Positions 1 through 9,664 of a stretch of 39,885 bases of DNA are shown here, in pieces; the first letter of the stretch is position 1, and every line of letters begins with the position of its first letter. A program made the position numbers and the translations under genes. The notes beneath the pieces were generated by a model, which saw nothing but the letters and a program-made list of their open reading frames with translations, was not told the DNA's origin and did no database searches. The stretch comes from Sergeia podlipaevii (taxonomy: Eukaryota > Euglenozoa > Kinetoplastea > Trypanosomatida > Trypanosomatidae), in assembly GCA_030849805.1 (NCBI GenBank), contig JASANZ010002053.1, positions 1-39,885 of the forward strand, written 5' to 3'.

Positions 1-1674
1 AATCAGCGGCGCAATAAGCGCAGCCAAGCGTGCCTTGCTGAACAGCGCAGCAATCAGAGCAGACAAGAATATCACCGAGTACGCAAAAAACAAAACCATA
101 AAGAAGACGTAGCCAAAGCTCGTTCGCGGCAGGAACGTCGCACGCGTAATGATGGCAATGATCAGCGCAACCACAAGGTACCACACAGCGTACACAATCA
201 GCCAGGCAACGTACATGATCACTTCGGAGAGGCCCATGATCAGCATCGCCTCGCGAATACGCAGCTCCTTCTCCACAACGATCCTCTTCGTCAGCTGCGA
301 CACGGGGTACAGGAAGCCAAGCACAAGAATCAAGGGAGCAAGCTGGCCACCGTACGCAAGAAAACTGTGAGTTTTAAACTCCACTGTAGGCATCGGTGTG
401 TAGGTAAGTGGGGGGAAATCGTTGCTCACCTGCAGAATATTGTCAAAGTAGTAGTTGTACAGCATCGTCTGCAGAGTCATAAAGCCAGAAAGCAGGTACA
501 TCACATTGCCATTCGCAGCAAGTCCACCAATGTACCACTTGTCGGTCGGACTCGTCGTGGAGGGTAGCGCGGTGCCGTTGAGACGGATCGTGACATCAAA
601 GTCATCGGCAGAAAGCGAGCTCACCTGAATGACACCCCAAATCGGAGGATCCGCGGCAGTGTTGTCCTTCACAAAGTTGACGGCTTCCTGCACAGTGGCG
701 AAGGTGCCGCCGTACACCTGATCGAAAAAGACAGTGTTGGCGCTGAAGCTCGCCACAAGGGCAGCCACTTCGGGAGTGTCAGGAGCAAAATAGAGCTTAC
801 CACCGCTATTGAGAGCACCAGAACTATCTCCATTGAAAGATATACTGGCATCGTCAAGGTTGCACCAGTTCAGTGCCACCATGTCGTCAAAGGACGGCGG
901 AGTGCTTGTTTGTGTGCTGTACTGCTCGGTGATGCCGTACTTGCCGTAGCCATGTACAAACGCGGCAAGCGCTGTCGGATAACAGAAACCAGCAGGGATG
1001 CCACGGCCGGTAGGGCAGTAGTACTGAACCGTGCCTGACTCCAGGCACTCGCTGATTCCGGGGAACAACTCTCCACGTGACGTGTTTATGCACATACTCC
1101 GACGCAGCAACAAAAGGCCATCCGTCACCACTTCGCCGCCTTTTTCGTTGAAGTAGTTGACCGTCTCGCCAGACTCCGTCCCAAAGATAACCCACAAGAT
1201 AACAGTGCCAATCACAAAGAGGATCGGGATGAAGAACTCGCACAGTGTCGAGCACCAATCACGCGTCATGAGCAGCACCACGCGATACATGGTGCTCCTC
1301 AGCTGCTGGCAGCACCCGCCACGGTGTTTGGTTTTGGCTGCTTGTTGATTTCGCTCTGGAGTATTGGAACTTCTTTGGTGCGCAGAGCGAGGACAGTCAA
1401 AGACAGTCAAGGACGGTTCATCGTTGCGCATCTCTGTTCCTTCCGCTATTTCATATTTTCGAGGCGTTAGGAAGTTCGCGTCAGAAATGTTGGTTTCACT
1501 GCTTAACGGTGCATGTTTAACGAGGTGGGCAGCTGCCAGTCGGTTTCCCGACGATTGCCGTTCGTCCTGTTGAGTGAAGACGTTGGATGCACTGTCCTGG
1601 CTCGCTTCCAGTGGGTTAGGTGTGTTGGTCAATGTAGGCGACAGGTCTTCCATAATAAGCAACGAATCTTCCAT
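1..1674 (-). CDS. ABC transporter, ABCA subfamily, N-terminal part (cut by window edge)
   Basis: The frame is open from the window edge up to an ATG at 1674, giving 558 residues without a stop. Residues 1-128 form a polar cytosolic tail. A hydrophobic helix follows at about 144-164, then a large loop (about 165-400) typical of the first extracellular loop of ABCA transporters. A multi-helix membrane block starts near residue 435. At about 464-480 the motif VVEKELRIREAMLIMGL matches the ABCA signature that follows the second helix. The nucleotide-binding domains lie outside the window. ABCA proteins move lipids across membranes and in trypanosomatids are tied to lipid traffic; the substrate here is unknown. 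Two starts are possible: the ATG at 1674 and a second ATG at 1653. The first AG after the nearest pyrimidine tract falls between them at 1669-1668. Confidence 0.87.
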   Translation of the reverse strand, partial: MEDSLLIMEDLSPTLTNTPNPLEASQDSASNVFTQQDERQSSGNRLAAAHLVKHAPLSSETNISDANFLTPRKYEIAEGTEMRNDEPSLTVFDCPRSAHQRSSNTPERNQQAAKTKHRGGCCQQLRSTMYRVVLLMTRDWCSTLCEFFIPILFVIGTVILWVIFGTESGETVNYFNEKGGEVVTDGLLLLRRSMCINTSRGELFPGISECLESGTVQYYCPTGRGIPAGFCYPTALAAFVHGYGKYGITEQYSTQTSTPPSFDDMVALNWCNLDDASISFNGDSSGALNSGGKLYFAPDTPEVAALVASFSANTVFFDQVYGGTFATVQEAVNFVKDNTAADPPIWGVIQVSSLSADDFDVTIRLNGTALPSTTSPTDKWYIGGLAANGNVMYLLSGFMTLQTMLYNYYFDNILQVSNDFPPLTYTPMPTVEFKTHSFLAYGGQLAPLILVLGFLYPVSQLTKRIVVEKELRIREAMLIMGLSEVIMYVAWLIVYAVWYLVVALIIAIITRATFLPRTSFGYVFFMVLFFAYSVIFLSALIAALFSKARLAALIAPLI

Positions 1675-2179
1675 GAGGTACGGATATATACAAAGAAAAA
1701 AAAGGTGTTTAGAAGTACTGTTAAGTAGATTCCAAAGAAAAACAAGTTCACTTTGAGTTTCGTATACGTGAAACTTTAGGGGATAAAGGTTATGCAATGC
1801 AAAAGAAAAAAAAATAGTATATACAAAAGAATAGTAAAATTCTACTAGCTTTATATAAATAATTGAAAAGATAAATATACTGGCACAAATGTGACAAAGC
1901 ACGTCCCTGACTTTCGTAGCGCACAGTGTGTTGTTGCAAAAGCTACAAAGAAATGTCAAAAGAAAAAAAAAAGAATAGTCAGTGAGTAATAGTGAAAGTG
2001 AATGGCAGTAATGAGAGATTTAAAGTTAAATGTAAATGACAATTCAAACGATAGATGGAAAGTCACCTAACAATTGAGAGGGACACAGTACTTCTAATGC
2101 AGTTCACAAGAAAAAAATGATGATGAAAAGTTGAGCTGTGTGTGGAAAAAAAAACCGCGAAGGGAAACAATGAGTTGGC
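1675..2179. other. Spacer between ABCA and the 217-aa gene
   Basis: This is AT-rich with A runs on the + strand. The tract at 1692-1705 (pyrimidines on the minus strand) is the likely trans-splicing signal for the ABCA gene. An alternative AG lies at 1719-1718. The ABCA frame stays open through much of this spacer to about 2028, but the composition is not coding-like beyond 1674. No other gene is visible. Confidence 0.6.
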
Positions 2180-2833
2180 TCATTGTCGGCGATGAAGCAG
2201 CAACACAGCAGAAGGTACCTCAACCGCGTCATAGCGCCATTGCGCCTTCTCATCTCTTTGCTGCCTCTCCTCGTCCGCTGTCACGCCTTCTGGGACATGA
2301 GAAAGCAAACTTGGCAATGGGACTTGCGGAAAGGATGATGATGGTGATGGCACTGATATGGAAGATGACGACGCTGAAGCAGGTGCCCGATCCACTTTAT
2401 CTCCTGCCTTTCGTGCCGCTGTCTTGTCTTGCTCTGAATTCGTGAGATGCACAATGGCACGATTTGTATTCTCTGAGGATGATGCCTGTATCACCTCTTC
2501 CCACATTCCGCTAAACACCATTTCTGCCGGCGTACCCGCATTGATAACAAGTAACGGCTGCTGGGAACAAATCGTGCCAGGAACAAATCGCACCGAGTGA
2601 GGAAGAAAGTCCCCATCGCTATTCTCACACATGTGTATATTTCGAAAGAAGTCAAAGCACGGAAAGCGCAAGAGGATGGAGCGAGTCTCTTCCAAAGTAA
2701 CAACTTCTTCTAAAATCCTGCGCTCAGTTTTCATGCGCTTGGTAGGATGAAGCAAATCGATGCTGTCGCCCTTGTCAACACAAGTTGCGGCGTCGCCTCT
2801 ATGGGTTCCAACTCCCTTGCGCAATGGTGGCAT
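2180..2833 (-). CDS. Conserved-type hypothetical protein, 217 aa
   Basis: I do not recognise this protein. It starts at an ATG at 2833, shortly after minus-strand AGs at 2850-2849. The middle (about residues 35-125) is a mixed, apparently folded region with helical and hydrophobic stretches and cysteines. About residues 126-175 are low-complexity, rich in Ser, Ala and Pro. No signal peptide or membrane helix is seen. The N-terminus is basic but polar and not a convincing mitochondrial presequence. It sits between TatD and the ABCA gene in the same transcription unit. The codon use and length argue that it is real; the function is unknown. Confidence 0.6.
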   Translation of the reverse strand: MPPLRKGVGTHRGDAATCVDKGDSIDLLHPTKRMKTERRILEEVVTLEETRSILLRFPCFDFFRNIHMCENSDGDFLPHSVRFVPGTICSQQPLLVINAGTPAEMVFSGMWEEVIQASSSENTNRAIVHLTNSEQDKTAARKAGDKVDRAPASASSSSISVPSPSSSFPQVPLPSLLSHVPEGVTADEERQQRDEKAQWRYDAVEVPSAVLLLHRRQ

Positions 2834-3327
2834 TCTACTTTTTTCTATCTAGGGAAATATGTCAACAATCTATGAGACGCTTTCCACACATGTAAATATA
2901 ATTTTAAAGAAAGCAAATATATATATATATATATTTGTACAATGGCGTTCCCCTATCCTCGAGAAAAAAAAAAAAAGCTGAGGCCCCAACTCCGACTAAA
3001 GAGTATGAAGTATAAGAGCGCTCCTTCTCCTCGTGTGTGCGCGTGATTACTATACACTAGTAAAGCGTAGTAGACCTACTTTTCCAATAGAGAAAAAACA
3101 TGAATTTAATAGAACAACCGGGGGAGTTTAAGGCAGATGTAGGGCTCATAAAGTAAACATATAAAAACATGAGCGCAATCAGGTAAGCATACGCAGTCTG
3201 CCATGCATGATATTATTTTTCTTTTTTTCTCATTTTTGTTGTTTACTGTGATAAAAAAAAAAATGCAAAAGGGAAATCAAGGACAATTTTTTATTAGAGA
3301 AAGAAATGTGTAAGGAAGCAGACAGCT
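2834..3327. other. Spacer with (TA)n tract
   Basis: This is noncoding and AT-rich. It holds a (TA)9-like microsatellite at 2917-2934 and a 13-base A run near 2965-2977. A pyrimidine stretch ending in AG at 2850-2849 on the minus strand is the likely SL acceptor for the 217-aa gene. No gene was found. Confidence 0.5.
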
Positions 3328-4440
3328 CTACTGCAGCTTAAAAAGTGAAACAGAATTGTCGTACACAGCCTTCGTCACCTCTTCCTTCGTAGAGGGTGTG
3401 CAAAGCGCGGAACCAGATTCCTCAGTCTCCTCTGCAATGGCATTCCTGGCGCCGACGTAGGCTTCAAGAACTTGAACGAGATGGCAGGGCTCGTTCCGGC
3501 CCTCTCTGCAAGTACCGATCGCCAGTGGCTTTTTCTTCTTACTAGTAGGAAAGAAGGTACTAACGTACTGATGGCCATAGTGCGAGGGGCGCAGGTCGCA
3601 CCACGGGGCGTCTGTTTCCAGCATCAAGCGATCCAGTGGTATCTGTGCAACCTGGCGCGTTACCTCCGCTGAACGCAACGCGCTGCCATTGAGGCCAAGT
3701 GAAAGACCCATACTTAACAGTGCCTCCTGCTCTTCATGAGAACCATTAAAGCTGTGCACAACACCACGCATCGGCGGCGCACTCGCAGGCCACTCTGCGC
3801 GTAATTCGGAAAGAACCTCCACAAAGTGCATGTCACACTCCCGTGAATGAAAGAGAAAGGGTAGCCCGAGATTTGCAAAGGCCCGCACCTGCTCACGGAA
3901 ATACTCCACCTGCATGTCGCGTGGGCAGTACAAAAGCTCAGCGTAGTCGATTCCCACTTCACCAACCGCCACCACCACGTCTCGGTTGCGCTCGATGAGG
4001 TCAACCAAGTGTGCGAGGCGAGACTTCACATTCCGTGCTATCTTGATTGCTTCCTCGCTGCCAGGAGTCGGAACGGTGATCAAAGCCTCCTTGAAGGCCT
4101 TCCGTGTCACCATGGACGTCTCGTCGGTGACAATACCCGCAATCTCTTTTAGATCAATAGGGTGAAGAAACTCCGCGCTGTTCGCTGGATGTACGCCGAT
4201 CGTGCACAGCAAACGATTGGGATAGCGTCTGCATAACGCAATAGCCTTCTCGCACTGCGCCAGACTCGTTCCGGTGATGATCATCTTCTCTACCCCGTTA
4301 GCCCTTGCCCTCCCGAGCATCTGATCAAAGTCATCATCGTGAATGCGCTTTCCATTCCAATCAACACCGCGAAACACGCAGTCGGTAAGGTTGACTGCAA
4401 TGTCGATCAAGTACGGAACCTTTAAGCTAACCTGTTGCAT
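3328..4440 (-). CDS. TatD family metal-dependent DNase (TATDN1-like)
   Basis: This is a 370-aa TatD-type nuclease with a TIM-barrel fold. These enzymes use metal ions to degrade DNA, and they have been linked to DNA breakdown and repair. Visible family landmarks are the first strand LIDIAVNLTD (11-20, the eukaryotic variant of the bacterial HxH strand), FRGVDWNG, GVHP (82-85), the metal ligand Glu161 in GEVGIDY, His198 in LFHSRE, His229 in VVHSFNG, and Asp277 in LETDAPWCDLRPSH. The stretch between the GVHP motif and GEVGID is about 40 residues longer than in animal TATDN1 proteins, with extra sequence near residues 100-140. No targeting signal is seen. The ATG at 4440 is the first after a good SL acceptor at 4550-4549. 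Confidence 0.92.
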   Translation of the reverse strand: MQQVSLKVPYLIDIAVNLTDCVFRGVDWNGKRIHDDDFDQMLGRARANGVEKMIITGTSLAQCEKAIALCRRYPNRLLCTIGVHPANSAEFLHPIDLKEIAGIVTDETSMVTRKAFKEALITVPTPGSEEAIKIARNVKSRLAHLVDLIERNRDVVVAVGEVGIDYAELLYCPRDMQVEYFREQVRAFANLGLPFLFHSRECDMHFVEVLSELRAEWPASAPPMRGVVHSFNGSHEEQEALLSMGLSLGLNGSALRSAEVTRQVAQIPLDRLMLETDAPWCDLRPSHYGHQYVSTFFPTSKKKKPLAIGTCREGRNEPCHLVQVLEAYVGARNAIAEETEESGSALCTPSTKEEVTKAVYDNSVSLFKLQ

Positions 4441-5020
4441 TAGCTAAGATATCTCCCCAAATAGGCGCTTCTATTTTATTTTTCCCTCTGTGTGTGTTTC
4501 TTCTTGATGAAATATATGGTGCTCAAAAAAGTGTGTTTGTTCAGTATGCTGTAAAATAGAAGAACACCAAACAGAAAAAAAAACAATTTTAGAAGCTCGC
4601 ATGTTTGATAACAAAGCAGAAAATTGAAATAGCAAGCGTACACAAACCGCGGCACAACAACAATAATAATAATAATATAGGAAGACCTCATTCGTCATCC
4701 TTCCGCCATAAAGGCAGCGAACAGGGAGTGTACGGGCTTGCTACACAAGTAGTATGGTAGTGAATGTACAAGGTAAAGTGAAGTATATATATTTGTAGTG
4801 AAGTTGCGCAATAGTAATGAAATGCAATGCACAAAAAGTGCATAGTGGGAAGGGAAAAAAAAAAATGATAACAGATAAAATACAACGAAAAAAAAAAATG
4901 CACAAGTTAGCATCAAAGAACCAAGAAAGAAAAACATGACAGCACACCTCACGAAAACAAGTGGAAGAAATAAAACCACTTGGTATCACGAAGTCTCAAT
5001 CTCTCTCCCTTCCTTTTTCA
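4441..5020. other. Spacer between TatD and Sec6 genes
   Basis: This is low-complexity AT-rich DNA with several A runs (4852-4863, 4889-4898) and an (AAT)n-like stretch at about 4663-4677. Open frames here on the minus strand encode only Phe/Leu/Tyr-rich runs produced by T tracts. The right-hand part is the Sec6 3' UTR. The left-hand part carries the TatD SL acceptor. Confidence 0.5.
4549..4564 (-). promoter_or_regulatory. Predicted SL trans-splice acceptor for TatD
   Basis: On the minus strand the pyrimidine-rich stretch TTCTTCTATTTTAC is followed directly by AG (4550-4549), a textbook 3' splice site. It would give a 5' UTR of about 110 nt. Confidence 0.55.
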
Positions 5021-7792
5021 TCACTTCAAGATATCAGCAAGCGATGCCACCTCCACCGAGTCGCCGCCTGCACGACCCCCATTAGGTGCCGTTTTCTTTG
5101 TCCTCAAGGCCGGTATGGCCGGAGCTCGTGTCATACTTGTGGCGGCACTATCCGCGTCGTGCTTGGCTTTGCGTGCGGCTCGCTTTGCCGCCTTGGTGGC
5201 AGCCACCTTGCGCTGCTGCTCCTCGGCAACACGCTTTTTGACGCTCTTGCCAAAGAACCCAGCCGCAATCTCAAGCTCAGCTAGACGACGGTCAAGTGAC
5301 CCAAAGAAGGAGGGGATCTGGTTCCACCCTGTGGTGGGCATGTCCTTCGCATCTCGTTTTTGATAAGCAATGAGCTCTTTCCACATCGCCTGCATGCGGT
5401 CACGTGTCGCCTTGTCTAGCTCCTTGGCCCGAGCCTCAAGGCAGAATCGCACCACAAAGGTCGGGCAATCCCCAAACTTGTCCAGCATCGTCTCTTGAAC
5501 AAAGAAGTTGAAGTCGACGGGCTTCTTCACACCGAGAAGGTCCTTTGCAACATTGAGCGCGCTTTGGGCTACATCTACCACTTGCGTGCGAGTGTCTACA
5601 ATGTGAACCCGCCACATTTCCATCGCCACCTCGGTGTCACGCGCAAAGCAGTCCAGAAACGAGCCCCAGTCCTCCACGTACACCTTCTTTGGCTTCCGGA
5701 TTGCCTCCGCGAGCATCTCCATGAGCGTTGTGAGATACTTACTAATGTAGCGGATCAGCATCTGACGTGATATCTTCCGCATACGCTGCTCCGGCAGCAT
5801 AGCGGCAAACTCTTCATCAATGTATTCAGCCATGGTATTGACGATCAGCACAGTGGGGTTCATAGCGTCGTCGTACCACGCACCAAGACGAAACACAAGA
5901 GCCCACTGCTCGCTGACCACACGCTCGACCTGCGCGGTGATTTCGTCCAGGTAGTAGTACGCGTGCTCTGAAAGTGCATCCTGCACACGTTGAAAGGGAG
6001 ACACCTCTTCGCCTGTCTCGGTGTCCCAGGACATGCTAAACTTTAGCTCAATGGTGTCAAGGTTCTTTTCAATTACAGAACAATCGTTGCAGAAAGCGTA
6101 GAGAAGCAGCATGCGCCGCTGCTGCCATTCCTCTGGAAATTCTGGCGCTGGCAGAGCCGCGTTTTCATCCTCCCAGTAGTCGTAGTCGCTGCGCTGCTTG
6201 CATTCCTCGAGGTAGCTGTAGATGGCATCCGCGCAGGCTTTGCCAATCTGCCGCATCACACCAAGATCGACAGAGGCGGTAAGACCGCCTAGAGTCTGCT
6301 GAAGGACAGTAAACATGTCTACTGGTCCTGTCGTCACAGGCTGACCATTAGGTAATAGTGTTGGGCCATTGCGATCGGTGCACACGTTTATGGCGCACGC
6401 CCGACAGAGGCGAGTGAGATGGGCAGAAAGACCTCCAACCGCTGCAGTCAAGAATGCGCCGGAAAGTTCATCAATAGACGAGATGTCCACGTACTGAACG
6501 TAGTTGAAATTAATGACCATCTCCTTGTACCACTGCAGAAACTGCGCTGCTTGCATAAGTCCATTCGCGTCAATATCGTGCTCGCTGTGCCCGACATAGC
6601 CCTCCATGATGCTCATGACCTCACCATGGATAGCACGCACAACAACGGCGAAGAAAGGGAAAGTGGTAGACAAAGGAAACAACGTGAGCTCAAGTGCTTC
6701 AAGAAGAGGCTCCACCTTCTTCATCTGATCCACGTAGATTGAGATTTGGGCGTAGGGGTCAGCGACGTCAATCATAATCTGCTCGTCCCACAGTTTGGAT
6801 ACGTTTTTCGCAATGGCAGCAAAGACACGCTCCACTGTGATAGGAGACTCCTGCTCCACACCGCTACTGTCAAAATTAAGCACAGGCTTTGCGAGTTCCT
6901 CGCCGCACACGGCAATACATTCCTTGAGAGCGACAAAATCTTCGGACTCACGCACAGGTGCAGTGGCCCCACCACTACTACCACCACGTGGGTCTACTGG
7001 TTCGTCATCTTCAAGTGCGCGCTGGATTGCAATCACCATGGCATCCTCCGTTAGCAACGTATAAACAGATTCCACAAAAAAAGACAAGACGGAGTCTAAC
7101 TTGGCGAAAAACGGCTGAAACACCGCCTGAAATGTGCGGTACTGTGCTCCAGACTGTGTCACCACAGTGCGACGGATGCTCTGCAGCTTCTTCAGAAAGT
7201 CATACACCTCGCGGAAGTGGCGTTCCTCCACACGGCGGTACATGTCGCCGTAGCGCACCTGCTGCAGTGCGGTGGACCACTCAATTACGGAGCGCACATT
7301 GTCGCGCAGGTAGTGAAGCTGTCGCAGCTGCGCGTACCCGGTCGTGCCAACCCCCATGCCTTGGATAAGCTCACCTTGCTTGAGAAACAATTGCCGAAGG
7401 TCGCGTACGCGCTTGTGGCTATCGCGTACAATCTGCTCCGCACGCTGCGCCTCCACAATTTGTGAAGAAGCAATGGAATTCATTGCACGGCGCAGCTCCT
7501 TCGCCTCCGCTACGCACGACTTGAGCAAGCGAGGAACCGTAACGCCAAGGTCCTCCGGGTGCACAAGCTCGTTGTTGATCGTTGTCAGCACTTCATGTCG
7601 GAGTGCGCTAATTTCATCGTCAGAGAGATATCGCAGTAGTTCGTCGCTGGTATAGAATGGAGCACTAGCATCTGTGAGCATGTGTGCAGAACCAGCAAGA
7701 GAGTTGTGGAGATCACCACTGCCGCCACGTGGCTGTGCATTGATAGCGGCAGCAGTTCTCTCTTTCGTTTTGTCAAGGCGCTTATCAGGCAT
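5021..7792 (-). CDS. SEC6: Exocyst complex component Sec6 (EXOC3)
   Basis: This 923-aa, mostly helical protein belongs to the Sec6 family. Sec6 is one of eight exocyst subunits, which tether secretory vesicles to the plasma membrane before SNARE-mediated fusion. In trypanosomatids that means the flagellar pocket. Evidence is the coiled N-terminal region (about 60-180), the conserved block around residue 490 with PVDMFTVLQQTL, and the following helical segments including RRMLLLYAFCNDCSVIEKNL, which resemble the Sec6 C-terminal domain. The C-terminal 80 residues are basic and Ala/Lys-rich. No membrane segment is present. The first in-frame ATG is at 7792, just after an AG at 7799-7798 that follows a long pyrimidine tract, so this start is well supported. 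The frame further upstream has only a TTG. Confidence 0.8.
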   Translation of the reverse strand: MPDKRLDKTKERTAAAINAQPRGGSGDLHNSLAGSAHMLTDASAPFYTSDELLRYLSDDEISALRHEVLTTINNELVHPEDLGVTVPRLLKSCVAEAKELRRAMNSIASSQIVEAQRAEQIVRDSHKRVRDLRQLFLKQGELIQGMGVGTTGYAQLRQLHYLRDNVRSVIEWSTALQQVRYGDMYRRVEERHFREVYDFLKKLQSIRRTVVTQSGAQYRTFQAVFQPFFAKLDSVLSFFVESVYTLLTEDAMVIAIQRALEDDEPVDPRGGSSGGATAPVRESEDFVALKECIAVCGEELAKPVLNFDSSGVEQESPITVERVFAAIAKNVSKLWDEQIMIDVADPYAQISIYVDQMKKVEPLLEALELTLFPLSTTFPFFAVVVRAIHGEVMSIMEGYVGHSEHDIDANGLMQAAQFLQWYKEMVINFNYVQYVDISSIDELSGAFLTAAVGGLSAHLTRLCRACAINVCTDRNGPTLLPNGQPVTTGPVDMFTVLQQTLGGLTASVDLGVMRQIGKACADAIYSYLEECKQRSDYDYWEDENAALPAPEFPEEWQQRRMLLLYAFCNDCSVIEKNLDTIELKFSMSWDTETGEEVSPFQRVQDALSEHAYYYLDEITAQVERVVSEQWALVFRLGAWYDDAMNPTVLIVNTMAEYIDEEFAAMLPEQRMRKISRQMLIRYISKYLTTLMEMLAEAIRKPKKVYVEDWGSFLDCFARDTEVAMEMWRVHIVDTRTQVVDVAQSALNVAKDLLGVKKPVDFNFFVQETMLDKFGDCPTFVVRFCLEARAKELDKATRDRMQAMWKELIAYQKRDAKDMPTTGWNQIPSFFGSLDRRLAELEIAAGFFGKSVKKRVAEEQQRKVAATKAAKRAARKAKHDADSAATSMTRAPAIPALRTKKTAPNGGRAGGDSVEVASLADILK

Positions 7793-8423
7793 ATTGTCTT
7801 TTGACAACAATTAAAAAAAAAGCGAAAAAAAGAAAAAAAAAAAGATATCTATATATGCGGTCTACTCTCCTTTTTTCTAGCTAGCGTAGTTGCAAAGCAC
7901 GCACAATAGTGTGGCCTTCCTTGCGACACGGCCTAGTCCTTTCCAACTACAACAAGACCTGCATTACGTGAAGTATTATGTGTCGATGAAAAAAGAAGTT
8001 AAAAAATAAATAAAAAATAGATAAGGAGAGATACGGAAAAAAAAACGCATTCGACCAATCAGCGATAAGCATGAAGAAAGAAAGAAAAAATAGAGCCAAG
8101 CACTGTAAATATATATTTAAGTCAACGCATGAAAAACAGGAAAAAAAAAAGTGTTAATGTTGTGCACTGAGAAAAATCGGAAAGAATAAAAATCAATCAA
8201 ACTGTGAGGGAACAACAAAATCATACACCACAACCACAGAACTAAACCGCGCTCTGTCCGCCTCTTCTCCCCTTCAGCATTCATAGAAAAAACTTATTGT
8301 TAAAAAAAAAGTAGTCCACATCATCGCGCAGTTGGCCAAAAAAAAAATTTCAATAATGCAAACTACTTGTTTCCTCTCTTTCTGCCCTTCAGTTGAAGTA
8401 CTAAAGGAGAGAGAGAGAAAGAG
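7793..8423. other. Spacer between Sec6 and the 209-aa gene
   Basis: This is AT-rich with many A runs on the + strand. It contains the Sec6 SL acceptor region at its left end and the 3' UTR of the 209-aa gene at its right end. No coding region or RNA gene is apparent. Confidence 0.5.
7798..7843 (-). promoter_or_regulatory. Predicted SL trans-splice acceptor for Sec6
   Basis: A pyrimidine tract of about 30 bases (7812-7843 read on the minus strand) is followed by the first AG at 7799-7798. The start codon at 7792 follows only 5 nt later, so the 5' UTR would be very short. Confidence 0.6.
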
Positions 8424-9053
8424 TTACTTCTTATTGAGAGCCTCTTTCTTCTTTATATACGCATTAACCAATTCATCAACGCGCTCGTCAACCGACTTGT
8501 TTTTGTTGTGCGCTGCACGATGTTCAATGGCCTCAGGAAGCTGGGGCATCAGATCATACTTCATCTCGGTGAGTGCCGCGGCCTGGCGACCGTAGTCAGG
8601 AACAATATGTTGCGTCTCCACATCTAGCCGCTTCGCCTCTGTCACCTCCTTATCGATCTGCTTCACCACGTTAGACAGCAAGTACGAATTGTGGACGCCC
8701 TGGCACACCGTTGCACCACCATAGCCCATCGCCAGCGCAATAAACCCGCTCCAGCTGCGGAAAAATGAGATGCGATTGCCGATTGCCAAGCATGCAGCCA
8801 TGCCCACAACGGCGTTACCAGCAAAGTAGCCATAAAACCAGTAGCTGCTGTTAGCAACTGCTCTAAAAGCCTCCATCTCCTTCGTGACACGTCCTTTGCT
8901 GTCCTCCACGAACACGTTCGCAGTGACGACGGCCATCTCGTACTTCTCCTTGGCGGAAAGCGGCTTGTTGGAGTGCTTCTTGTCATGTTGATCTGCGCCA
9001 AAGCCGGAAAAGAAGGCGCTGGGGGCAGCACCCTTGTTTTGAGAAGAAAACAT
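8424..9053 (-). CDS. Two-helix membrane protein, 209 aa, unknown function
   Basis: I do not recognise the family. Residues 1-70 are polar with a lysine-rich patch (25-37). Two hydrophobic helices follow at about 71-91 and 100-121, joined by a short loop. The first contains Gly-Asn-Ala-Val-Val-Gly and the second Gly-Tyr-Gly-Gly, small-residue patterns that favour helix packing. The C-terminal 85 residues are polar and helical and end in a lysine-rich stretch. This hairpin layout occurs in small mitochondrial inner-membrane proteins such as MICOS or translocase subunits, but that is only a possibility. The start is the ATG at 9053; the codon before it is GTG. Confidence 0.7.
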   Translation of the reverse strand: MFSSQNKGAAPSAFFSGFGADQHDKKHSNKPLSAKEKYEMAVVTANVFVEDSKGRVTKEMEAFRAVANSSYWFYGYFAGNAVVGMAACLAIGNRISFFRSWSGFIALAMGYGGATVCQGVHNSYLLSNVVKQIDKEVTEAKRLDVETQHIVPDYGRQAAALTEMKYDLMPQLPEAIEHRAAHNKNKSVDERVDELVNAYIKKKEALNKK

Positions 9054-9664
9054 CACGAGTGGTAGTATTGAAATAAAATATTAAACTTCCTTAGTATACT
9101 TCTTCCTTCCTTTCCTCGAGTGTGTGTGTGTGTGTGTGTGTGTTTTCAATGATATGAATTTTATTGTTCTTTAATGTGGAATATATATATATATGTATAT
9201 TCCCAAGCTCGCGCAGGTGGCTGTTGTAGTTTGTTGCAACTGTAATATACACTTACAAAAGATAGAAAAAAAAATAGAAAGTTAAGAAAAAAAAAGAAAG
9301 AAAGAGCATAGCAGTGGTGACAATGTTTGATTTTTGCGCACATTTTTTTAAAAAGATTTCGACCATCAAACACCCCCCCCCCAAAAAAAAAAAAAAAAAC
9401 TATTAGAGCTGCAGAGTAGTTGCCTGTAGCAAATAATGTTAGAATATGTACGCATTTGACGCTTACTTGCTTTCCTTTTTTATTTTTAGTTAAATCTGCG
9501 AACACACATGGAATTTACATGTGCCAGGAAAAAAAATATGTGAAAAGGATTGATAGATGTGTGAAGCCCAAGATAAGAGAAGCAACGCACTTTCTCATTG
9601 TATATGCGAGGAAAAAGCGAAAAGCCCATTCATATTATCTCCCCCCCCCTTCTCCCCCACTCAG
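9054..9664. other. Spacer with (TG)n and (TA)n microsatellites
   Basis: This holds a (TG)11 tract at 9121-9142, a (TA)n tract at 9181-9192, an 8-C/17-A junction near 9371-9399 and a C run at 9643-9650. It has no clear pyrimidine tract with AG in the usual place for the 209-aa gene. No gene was found; minus-strand frames are Phe-rich artefacts. Confidence 0.5.
9121..9142. repeat. (TG)11 dinucleotide microsatellite
   Basis: An uninterrupted alternating TG tract lies about 70 bp upstream of the 209-aa gene start. It reads CA on the transcribed strand. Confidence 0.95.

Noticed and set aside
4471..4989. Several overlapping minus-strand frames of 71-94 aa
   Set aside because: Phe- and Tyr-rich translations of homopolymer spacer DNA, in several frames at once.
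9161..9505. 114-aa minus-strand frame
   Set aside because: Dominated by poly-Phe and Gly runs from A17 and C8 homopolymers on the + strand.
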